Below, in pieces: positions 25,405 to 32,086 of a DNA stretch of 64,000 nucleotides. A program made the translations under genes and the position numbers. The DNA is from Clavibacter michiganensis (GTDB taxonomy: Bacteria > Actinomycetota > Actinomycetes > Actinomycetales > Microbacteriaceae). The notes below the pieces were generated by a model that was not told where the DNA came from, ran no database searches, and saw nothing but the letters and a program-made list of their open reading frames with translations. Position 1 is the first letter of the stretch. Each line of letters begins with the position of its first letter. The stretch covers positions 275,262 through 339,261 of the forward strand of contig NZ_MDJZ01000015.1 of NCBI RefSeq assembly GCF_002151125.1, in the 5' to 3' direction.

Positions 25405-26591
25405 CCCGGCACGACGCGCTGGTGGTGGGCGGCGGGCCCGTCGGGATCCACCTGGCCGCGCTCCTCGCGCAGGCCGGCCTCGACGTGCGCGTGTGGGAGG
25501 CGCGGCCGACGCCCGCGCGGCTCTCGCGCGCCATCGGGATCCACGCACCGTCGCTGGACGCGTTCGACCGGCTCGGCGTCGCGGACGAGATGGTGGCGGA
25601 GGCGGTCCTCGTCCGCCGGGGCATCGCGCGGGGACCCCGCCGGGAGCTCGGCCGCGTCTCGTTCGCCGGGGTCTCGAGCACGCACCCCTACGTCGCGGCG
25701 CTGCCGCAGTGGCGCACGGAGGCGATCCTCGCCCGGCGCCTCGCGGACCTCGCGCCCGACGCGCTCCACCGCGGCGTGACGCTGACGGGGCTCGACGCGG
25801 ATCCCGCCGGGACGACGGGGGGCGTCGTCCGCGCGACCGCACGGGACGCCGCGGGCGCGTCCGTCGAGGTGGCCGCGTCCGTGGTCGTCGGCGCGGACGG
25901 CACGCGCGGCGCCACGCGCGGGCTCCTCGGCATCGGCGTCGACGAGCGCCCGCTGCCCGACCGCTTCCTCATGGGCGACGCGCCCGACCGCACGGACGGC
26001 CGCGACGACGCCGTCATCACGCTGCACCCCGACGGCGTCGTCGAGTCGTTCCCGCTGCCCGGCGGCATGCGCCGCTTCGTCGTGGGGCTCCGCGCGGGGG
26101 AGGCCGACGGCGATCCGGCGACCGTCCTCTCGCGGGCCGTGGCGGAGCGCACCGGGCACGTCGTGTCCGCGGCGGAGCTGGATCCCGTCAGCGGCTTCGG
26201 CGTCCGCCGCCGCCTCGCGCGCCGCATGGTGTCCGGGCGTGCGGTGCTGATCGGCGACGCGGCCCACGAGATCAGCCCCATCGGCGGGCAGGGGATGAAC
26301 CTCGGCTGGCTCGACGCGGACGCCCTCGCGCCGATCCTCGTCGACGCCGTCCGCGCCCGCGGCGGCGCACCCGATCCCGCGCGCCTCGCGCGCTGGGAGC
26401 GGGACCGCCTGCGGAGCGCGCGGCGCGCGGCGGTGCAGTCGGAGATCAACACGGCCCTCGGCCGTCCCGTCCGCGGCCTCACCCGGCTCGTCCGCGACGC
26501 GGGCCTGCGCGCCGTGCTCGCCTCGCCCGCCGCGGCCGGGCTCGCGTCCGTCTACGCCATGGGCCGGGACGCGGGCGCGCGCGTCAGGTGA
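25401..26591 (+). CDS. FAD-dependent monooxygenase (PHBH family)
   Basis: Flavoprotein hydroxylase-like enzyme of 396 aa. The dinucleotide loop VVGGGPVGIHLAALLAQAG is at residues 8-26, the DG fingerprint VVGADGTRGATR near 172, and the second FAD motif VLIGDAAHEISPIGGQGMNLG near 283-303. This is the single-component aromatic hydroxylase architecture. It overlaps the methyltransferase by 4 nt and converges with the prenyltransferase gene, sharing 8 bp at their 3' ends. Most likely it hydroxylates the polyketide aromatic ring, possibly to a quinone or hydroquinone. The substrate is an inference from neighbourhood. Confidence 0.87.
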   Translation: MTRHDALVVGGGPVGIHLAALLAQAGLDVRVWEARPTPARLSRAIGIHAPSLDAFDRLGVADEMVAEAVLVRRGIARGPRRELGRVSFAGVSSTHPYVAALPQWRTEAILARRLADLAPDALHRGVTLTGLDADPAGTTGGVVRATARDAAGASVEVAASVVVGADGTRGATRGLLGIGVDERPLPDRFLMGDAPDRTDGRDDAVITLHPDGVVESFPLPGGMRRFVVGLRAGEADGDPATVLSRAVAERTGHVVSAAELDPVSGFGVRRRLARRMVSGRAVLIGDAAHEISPIGGQGMNLGWLDADALAPILVDAVRARGGAPDPARLARWERDRLRSARRAAVQSEINTALGRPVRGLTRLVRDAGLRAVLASPAAAGLASVYAMGRDAGARVR

Positions 26592-27429
26592 GGCGCGTCG
26601 CGTTGAGCGCGACCTGGGCGACGAGCAGCAGCGACGCCGCCATGATCAGCTGGAACAGCAGGCGACCCGGCGGCCGGGTGACGACGCGCCAGGCGCCCCA
26701 CGCGGCGATCGCCAGCGTCACGACGAGCCCGGCGACAGCGAGCGGCGTCACGGCGTGCGCAGGATCCGCGAGCACCGGCCCCGCCATCGCCACGACCGCG
26801 CCGAGCGCCAGCGCCCCGAACGCGACGAGGCCCGACGGCACGCGGCCGAGCCGGTGCGGCAGGCCGCGGACGCCCGTCCGGGCGTCGTCGTCGAGGTCGG
26901 GCAGCACGTTGGTGAAGTGGATGGAGACGCCGAGCACGGCGCCGGTCGCCATGGCCCACGCGGCTGCGGGCACGGGATCCGCGGCGCCGAGCGCGACCAC
27001 CGTCGGCAGGATCCCGAAGGCCACGACGAACGGCACGACGCTGGCGGCGGTCCGCTTGAGCCCGGCGTTGTAGGCCCAGCCCGCGCCCACGAGCACGCCG
27101 TGCGCGAGGAGGAATGCGGGCCCGAGCGCGGCCGAGGCCAGGCCGCACGCCGCCGCCGTCCCGAGCGCCGCCGCCCGCACGAGCCCGACCGTGATCTCTC
27201 CGCGCGCGACGGGCTTGTCGGCGCGCGCGACGCTGCGGTCGCGCTCCGCGTCGATCCAGTCGTTGGAGAGCCCGATGGACAGCTGCCCGAGGAGCACGGC
27301 CAGCGCGACGGCGGCGACGCGCCCCGGACCGTAGCCCAGCGCGACCGCGAGTCCCGCGGCGAGCACCGTGACGGTGGCCGTCGGCCCCGGGTGCGAGGAG
27401 AGGGCGAGGAGCCGGAGCCTGCGGATCAC
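26584..27429 (-). CDS. UbiA-family prenyltransferase
   Basis: Integral membrane prenyltransferase of 281 aa with eight to nine helices. Both aspartate-rich motifs are present: NDWIDAERDR near residue 55 and LPDLDDDART near residue 176. They bind the prenyl diphosphate through magnesium. An aromatic or lipid acceptor is typical. The GTG start overlaps the stop of the upstream acetyltransferase (GTGA). It faces the type III polyketide synthase genes, which suggests that a polyketide-derived phenol or quinone is prenylated; a menaquinone or heme role is less likely because men and cta genes are absent nearby. Confidence 0.87.
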   Translation of the reverse strand: MIRRLRLLALSSHPGPTATVTVLAAGLAVALGYGPGRVAAVALAVLLGQLSIGLSNDWIDAERDRSVARADKPVARGEITVGLVRAAALGTAAACGLASAALGPAFLLAHGVLVGAGWAYNAGLKRTAASVVPFVVAFGILPTVVALGAADPVPAAAWAMATGAVLGVSIHFTNVLPDLDDDARTGVRGLPHRLGRVPSGLVAFGALALGAVVAMAGPVLADPAHAVTPLAVAGLVVTLAIAAWGAWRVVTRPPGRLLFQLIMAASLLLVAQVALNATRLT

Positions 27430-27893
27430 GCGAGCGTCCGCCCGTAGCAGCGCGAGCCCTCGGAGTCGGCGTAGGCGCCGAAGCGGGGGATCTCCGCCCA
27501 GCCCTCGCGGGCGTAGAACCGCATCGCGTCGGGCTGCTCGGGTCCGGTCTCCAGCACCAGGTCGACCACGCCGAGACCGCGCGCCGTCTCCTCCAGGGCG
27601 CGGAGGAGCGCCGTCGCGACGCCCGTGCCACGGACGGCGGGCATCACGTACATGCGCTTCAGCTCGGCCCACGGCACGCCGTCGCGGTCGCCGAGCAGCC
27701 GGATCGCCCCGCAGCCGAGGGGAGCGCCCGACGCGTCGCGCGCCACGAGGAACGCGGCGACGTCGGCGGCGGTGGGCTTGGTGCCGGGCTCCGTGTCGCC
27801 GCCGTAGCGCAGGTCGAGCTCGGCGCGCTGGGCGGCGCGGAGGGCGACCGCCTCGTCGTCGTCCCACGCGACGGGGGAGATGGTGCAGTCCAT
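27426..27893 (-). CDS. GNAT-family N-acetyltransferase
   Basis: Acetyl-CoA-dependent acetyltransferase of 155 aa. The acetyl-CoA loop is MYVMPAVRGTGVATALLRALE near residues 85-105, followed by LETGPEQPDAMRFYAREGW. It is coupled by overlap to the UbiA gene downstream. The start has CAGGAT 6 nt upstream and no ribosome binding site. Substrate unknown. Confidence 0.83.
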   Translation of the reverse strand: MDCTISPVAWDDDEAVALRAAQRAELDLRYGGDTEPGTKPTAADVAAFLVARDASGAPLGCGAIRLLGDRDGVPWAELKRMYVMPAVRGTGVATALLRALEETARGLGVVDLVLETGPEQPDAMRFYAREGWAEIPRFGAYADSEGSRCYGRTLA

Positions 27894-27937
27894 GCCTCGA
27901 TCCTGCCGCACGGGCGGGCGGCTCCCGACCGCTCCGA

Positions 27938-27943
27938 TAGCCT
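27938..27943 (+). promoter_or_regulatory. -10 hexamer TAGCCT, predicted leaderless start
   Basis: TAGCCT precedes the ATG at 27950 by 6 nt. On the opposite strand, CAGGAT (27900-27905) stands 6 nt before the ATG of the divergent acetyltransferase. Confidence 0.5.
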
Positions 27944-27949
27944 GCCCGG

Positions 27950-28498
27950 ATGAGGATCCGCCCCGCCGAGCCCCGCGACGTCGACGACCTGCTGCAGATC
28001 CGCAACGACGCGATCCTGCGCTCCACCGCCCTCTGGACGGAGGAGCCGGTCGACCGGGCCGAGCGCGAGGAGTGGTTCCGCACGACGACGGCGGCGGGTG
28101 ACCCGATCCTCGTCGCCGAGGTCGACGGCGCGTTCGCGGGCTACGGCACGTACGGCCCGTGGCGTCGCATGTCCGGCTACCGCTTCTCCGTGGAGGACTC
28201 GGTCTACGTGCGCGACGACTTCCAGGGCCGGGGGGTCGGGCGCGCGCTCGTCGAGGCCCTCGTCGAGCACGCGCGGCAGGCCGGCAAGCGCGCGGTCTTC
28301 GCCGACATCGAGGCCGGCAACACGGGATCCATCCGCCTGCACGAGCGGCTCGGCTTCCGTCAGGTGGGCCTGCTGCCCGGCATCGGCTGGAAGTTCGGGC
28401 GGCCGCTCGACCTCGCGATCCTGCACCTGCCGCTGGTCGACGACGCGGCGGGGGAGCAGCGCGCAGGCGACGCCGCGGAGGGCGACCACGCGAGCTGA
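27950..28498 (+). CDS. Phosphinothricin-type GNAT acetyltransferase
   Basis: Acetyltransferase of 182 aa resembling the Pat/Bar and MddA group: MRIRPAEPRDVDDLLQIRND at the N-terminus, the SVYVRDDFQGRGVGRALVEALVEHA acetyl-CoA loop near residues 84-108 and GNTGSIRLHERLGFRQVGLL near 123-142. The family acetylates phosphinothricin, methionine sulfoximine or related amino-acid analogues. The C-terminal 20 residues are alanine/glutamate-rich. Divergent from the acetyltransferase at 27893. Followed by a strong hairpin. Confidence 0.85.
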   Translation: MRIRPAEPRDVDDLLQIRNDAILRSTALWTEEPVDRAEREEWFRTTTAAGDPILVAEVDGAFAGYGTYGPWRRMSGYRFSVEDSVYVRDDFQGRGVGRALVEALVEHARQAGKRAVFADIEAGNTGSIRLHERLGFRQVGLLPGIGWKFGRPLDLAILHLPLVDDAAGEQRAGDAAEGDHAS

Positions 28499-28516
28499 TC
28501 CGCGGGGCGGACGGTC

Positions 28517-28564
28517 GAGAGGCCCGGCACGGGGCGCGGGAACGCCACGGGTGCCGGGCCTCTC
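28517..28564 (+). terminator. Terminator hairpin
   Basis: A perfect 14-bp stem (GAGAGGCCCGGCAC at 28517-28530 with 28551-28564) and a 20-nt loop follow the acetyltransferase stop. Confidence 0.8.
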
Positions 28565-28804
28565 CGGGGTTCGCGGTCCTTCGGGGGACGGGCGATCTCC
28601 GTGGGTCCGGGAGCCGTCCCATCCGGGGGGGGGTGGACGGACGTGCTCGTCGGGTTGCGAGCGCGAGGCCCAAGGGGGGGGGGGGGGTAAGGGCCGCGCG
28701 CTCATCGACGACTCTAGCCGGGTCCTCATTTGTGAGGACACCCGGGGATGGCCCCAGAAGGAGGGGGGGCGCCCACGGGAACGGGGTACGCGATGTCCGG
28801 CGGG
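28565..28804. other. Gene-free stretch with long G runs and an imperfect hairpin
   Basis: Together with the hairpin just before it, this makes 306 bp without a supported gene (28499-28804). It contains runs of 9 G (28625-28633), 14 G (28674-28687) and 7 G near 28761, plus a hairpin at about 28718-28745 (stem GTCCTCA/TGAGGAC, loop TTTG, longer with one-base bulges). Base order differs from the rest of the window, where G runs beyond six are rare. No promoter or RNA gene was recognised. Confidence 0.75.
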
Positions 28805-29254
28805 TCAGTCCTGGGACTCGTCGAGCTCGCGTCCGCCGCCCGCGACCACGGCGTCGCGGAGCGCGTGGAACTGGTCGACCGTCAGGCCGTTGCGGAGGAG
28901 GTACGGCTCCACGCCGCCGCGGCCGGCCAGCGAGTGCAGCGCCTGGATGACGGGCGCGGGATCCCCGTCGACGGCGTGCTGCGCGGCGTCGCGGAGGTCG
29001 AACCCGCCGGCCACGAGCGCGAGGGCGGCGACGAGCGCGTCCGCGGTCGACGCGGTGCGGGCGTCGTAGGGCGCGGCGGGCGCGCCGGAGGCGAGGCGGT
29101 CGGCCGCCTCGGCGACGCGCTCGGTCAGGTGCGCGCCGTCCGCCACGAGGAGGGCGACGTAGGCGGACGCGGGCGCGCCGGCGGCCGGGGTCGTCGTCGT
29201 CGCGGATCCGCGGGTGCGGTCGGACGCCGGCGAGGCGGGGGCGGGTGAGGTCAT
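28805..29254 (-). CDS. Hypothetical protein, alanine-rich
   Basis: Open frame of 149 aa with GC-rich codons, a GAAGG ribosome binding site and an ATG at 29254. The first 30 residues are Ala/Ser/Thr/Pro-rich and probably disordered; the rest predicts as short helices (HLTERVAEAADRLASG, STADALVAALALVAGGFDLRDA, GLTVDQFHALRDAVVAGGG). No membrane segment, signal peptide or known motif was recognised. It is divergent from the cyd operon with 408 bp between the two start codons, much of which is leader sequence of cydA. I do not recognise the family. Confidence 0.5.
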   Translation of the reverse strand: MTSPAPASPASDRTRGSATTTTPAAGAPASAYVALLVADGAHLTERVAEAADRLASGAPAAPYDARTASTADALVAALALVAGGFDLRDAAQHAVDGDPAPVIQALHSLAGRGGVEPYLLRNGLTVDQFHALRDAVVAGGGRELDESQD

Positions 29255-29486
29255 GGCGGCGGCCCTTCGGTCGACGTGCGCGGTGCGGGTGGGTGCGATG
29301 CCGGATCCGGGGGCCGACGACGGGATGCGGGGCCCGGGCGGGCGACGCGCGATGGCGCACCGGGTCGACGCCGATCCGGGTACGTCGTCCGACCATCGCC
29401 CGGCCGGGTGAACGCGGGGTGTCCCGCGTGCCGCCGGGCGGCGAACGCGACCCGGCCGGGATCCGCCGCGGGGCTCGCGGCGATCG

Positions 29487-29503
29487 TCTACAAGTCGTAG
29501 AAT
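29487..29503 (+). promoter_or_regulatory. cydA promoter -10 overlapped by a dyad operator
   Basis: TCTAC-AAGTC-GTAGA (29487-29501) is an inverted repeat with 5-bp arms and overlaps the -10 candidate TAGAAT (29498-29503). A protein binding the dyad would cover the promoter. The arms (TAC...GTA) resemble BlaI/MecI-type operators, but the regulator is not identified here. Confidence 0.5.
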
Positions 29504-29613
29504 CGTGCTGTCGCGATGGAGCCTCACCACCTGCACGATCCGCCCTCCACAGGAAGCGCATCCGGTCGCCATGACACCGCACCCCGTTCCCGCCGACCCC
29601 GACCTCGCCGCCC

Positions 29614-29643
29614 GCCACCTCGGCCGCCGCCACCTCGGCCGCT
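29614..29643 (+). repeat. 15-bp tandem duplication in the cydA leader
   Basis: GCCACCTCGGCCGC plus one base is repeated twice in the presumed 5' leader of cydA. The second copy ends in T instead of C. Confidence 0.7.
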
Positions 29644-29662
29644 GCCAGAGCGGTCGCCCCGA

Positions 29663-31075
29663 GTGAACGACCTCCTCGACCCGCTCCTCCTCTCGCGCTG
29701 GCAGTTCGGACTCACGACCGTCTACCACTTCCTCTTCGTGCCGCTCACGATCGGCATGGCCTTCGTCTGCGCGCTCTACCAGACGGCGTGGGTGCGCACC
29801 GGCAAGCAGCACTACCTCCGGCTCACGCGGTTCTTCGGGAGGATCTTCCTCATCAACTTCGCGATGGGCACCGTCACCGGCATCGTGCAGGAGTTCCAGT
29901 TCGGCATGAACTGGTCCGAGTACTCCCGCTTCGTCGGCGACGTGTTCGGCGCCCCGCTCGCGCTGGAGGGCCTGCTCGCGTTCTTCCTGGAGGCGTCGTT
30001 CATCGGCGTCTGGATCTTCGGATGGGACAAGCTCCCGAAGAAGGTGCACCTGGCGTCGATCTGGGTCGTGTCCGTCGCCTCGATCCTGTCGGCGTACTTC
30101 ATCCTCGCGGCGAACGCGTTCATGCAGAACCCCGTGGGCTACCGCATCGACGAGGAGCGCGGGCGCGCCGAGCTCACCGACATCTGGGCGCTGCTGACGA
30201 ACAAGGTCGCCCTCGCCGCCTTCCCGCACACGATCTTCGCGGCCTTCATGTGCGCGGCCGCCGTGATCATCTCGGTCGCCGCCTGGCACCTGTCGCGCAA
30301 CCAGCACCTCGAGACGATGATGCCGGCCATGCGGTTCGGCATGTGGTTCATGGTCGTCTCCGGCGCCCTCACCATCCTGTCGGGCGACCAGCTCGGCCTC
30401 GCGATGGTGCAGACGCAGCCCATGAAGATGGCGGCCGCCGAGGCCCACTACGACACCTCGTCCGGCGCCGCCGCCTCGTTCTCCCTCTTCACCTGGGGCA
30501 CGCCGGACGGGTCGAGCGAGCTGTTCTCCATCCGGATCCCGTACCTGCTCTCCTTCCTCTCCACGCACACGCTCGACGGCACGGTCGAGGGGATCAACGA
30601 CCTGCAGGCGCAGTACGTGGCGAGCTACGGCCCCGGCGACTACACGCCCACCATCTGGGTCACCTACTGGGCGTTCCGCTGGATGATCGGCTTCGGCATG
30701 GCCGCCATCGGCATCGCGGTCGCGGGCCTCTGGCTCACGCGCGGCGGCCGTCGCATCACGAAGCCGTGGATGTGGAAGGTCGCCATCTGGGCGGCCCCGC
30801 TGCCGCTGCTCGCGATGACGGTCGGCTGGATCTTCACGGAGATGGGCCGCCAGCCGTGGATCGTGTTCAGCCTCCTGCAGACGTCGTCCGCGGTGTCGCC
30901 GAACGTCACGGGGATCCAGGTGCTGCTCTCGCTCGTCGCGTTCACGCTCGTCTACGGGTCGCTCGCGGTGGTGGAGTTCCGCCTCATCCTGAAGGCCGCG
31001 CAGAAGGGCCCGGAGGACGAGCAGGAGCCGGACCCGGTCACGGGCGAGGTCGTCCGGGAAGCGAGCGTGTACTGA
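29663..31075 (+). CDS. cydA: Cytochrome bd ubiquinol/menaquinol oxidase subunit I
   Basis: Membrane subunit of 470 aa that carries the three hemes of cytochrome bd, a high-affinity quinol:oxygen reductase. Family features: LLSRWQFGLTTVYHFLFVPLTIG at the N-terminus with the heme-ligand histidine, EFQFGMNWSEYSRFVGDVFGAPLALE near residue 75, and GRQPW near residue 393. The quinol-binding loop is short, as in Gram-positive enzymes. The GTG at 29663 is selected from homology; an in-frame ATG at 29516 would add 49 Pro/Arg-rich residues and sits almost at the predicted transcript start. The true leader is then about 150 nt. First gene of cydABDC. Confidence 0.93.
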   Translation: MNDLLDPLLLSRWQFGLTTVYHFLFVPLTIGMAFVCALYQTAWVRTGKQHYLRLTRFFGRIFLINFAMGTVTGIVQEFQFGMNWSEYSRFVGDVFGAPLALEGLLAFFLEASFIGVWIFGWDKLPKKVHLASIWVVSVASILSAYFILAANAFMQNPVGYRIDEERGRAELTDIWALLTNKVALAAFPHTIFAAFMCAAAVIISVAAWHLSRNQHLETMMPAMRFGMWFMVVSGALTILSGDQLGLAMVQTQPMKMAAAEAHYDTSSGAAASFSLFTWGTPDGSSELFSIRIPYLLSFLSTHTLDGTVEGINDLQAQYVASYGPGDYTPTIWVTYWAFRWMIGFGMAAIGIAVAGLWLTRGGRRITKPWMWKVAIWAAPLPLLAMTVGWIFTEMGRQPWIVFSLLQTSSAVSPNVTGIQVLLSLVAFTLVYGSLAVVEFRLILKAAQKGPEDEQEPDPVTGEVVREASVY

Positions 31076-32079
31076 TGGACCTCACGCTCATCTGGTTCGG
31101 CGTCATCGCCTTCCTCTTCGTCGGCTACTTCGTGCTCGACGGCTTCGACTTCGGCGTGGGCATGAGCCTGCCGTTCCTCGCCAAGGACGACACCGACCGC
31201 CGCGTGCTCATCAACACCATCGGCCCTGTGTGGGACCTCAACGAGACCTGGCTCATCGTCGCGGGCGCCGCCCTCTTCGCGGCGTTCCCCGAGTGGTACG
31301 CGACCATGTTCAGCGGGTTCTACCTGCTGCTGCTCGCGATCCTCATCACGCTGATCCTCCGCGGCGTCTCGTTCGAGTACCGGCACCAGGGGGCCTCGGA
31401 CCGGTGGCGCGGCTGGTTCGACGCGATGATCGTCGTGGGCTCCGTCGTCCCGTCGTTCCTCTGGGGCGTCGTGTTCGCGAACGTCGTGCGCGGGGTGCCG
31501 ATGTCGGCGGACCACGACTACACGGGATCCACGCTCGACCTGCTGAACCCGTACGCGCTCCTCGGCGGCCTCACGACGCTGTCGCTGTTCCTCGTCAACG
31601 GGCTGCAGTTCGCGGCGCTCAAGACCGACGGGCCGATCCGGGCCCGCGCCCGCCTGCTCTCGATGCGCGTCGGGGCCGTGACGATCGTGATCGCGGCGTC
31701 CTTCCTCGTGTGGACGACGCTCGCGCACGGCTCGGCGCTGTCGGGTCTCGTCTCCGCCCTCGCGGCGGTCGCCCTCGTCGGCTCCTACCTCGCGAACGTG
31801 CGCGGTCGCGAGCGCTGGGCGTTCGGGCTGCTCGCGGCGACCATCGCGCTCGCCGTCGCGAGCCTGTTCACGGCCCTGCACCCGTACGTGATGCCCGCGT
31901 CGAACGACCCCGCGAACGGCCTCACGCTGGAGAACGCGTCGTCGTCGCCGTACACGCTCACGATCATGACGTGGGCCGCGGGCTTCGCGCTGCCGCTGAT
32001 CCTCGCCTACCAGGCGTGGACGTACTGGGTGTTCCGGAAGCGCATCACGCGCGCCGTCATCGCCCAGGCCGCGCACTAG
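31075..32079 (+). CDS. cydB: Cytochrome bd oxidase subunit II
   Basis: Membrane subunit of 334 aa with eight to nine helices. MDLTLIWFGVIAFLFVGYFVLDGFDFGVG at the N-terminus and GPVWDLNETWLI near residue 51 are diagnostic. Its ATG overlaps the cydA stop (TGATG). Together with CydA it forms the oxidase used at low oxygen or under stress. Confidence 0.94.
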   Translation: MDLTLIWFGVIAFLFVGYFVLDGFDFGVGMSLPFLAKDDTDRRVLINTIGPVWDLNETWLIVAGAALFAAFPEWYATMFSGFYLLLLAILITLILRGVSFEYRHQGASDRWRGWFDAMIVVGSVVPSFLWGVVFANVVRGVPMSADHDYTGSTLDLLNPYALLGGLTTLSLFLVNGLQFAALKTDGPIRARARLLSMRVGAVTIVIAASFLVWTTLAHGSALSGLVSALAAVALVGSYLANVRGRERWAFGLLAATIALAVASLFTALHPYVMPASNDPANGLTLENASSSPYTLTIMTWAAGFALPLILAYQAWTYWVFRKRITRAVIAQAAH

Positions 32080-32086
32080 GGGCGCC

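Noticed and set aside
28718..28745. Hairpin as terminator of the 28805-29254 gene
   Set aside because: It lies at a suitable distance, but no T tract follows on either strand and the stem has bulges, so I left it as an unassigned structure.
29516..29662. cydA starting at the ATG at 29516
   Set aside because: The extra 49 residues are Pro/Arg-rich, the ATG lacks a ribosome binding site, and the conserved CydA N-terminus starts at 29663.
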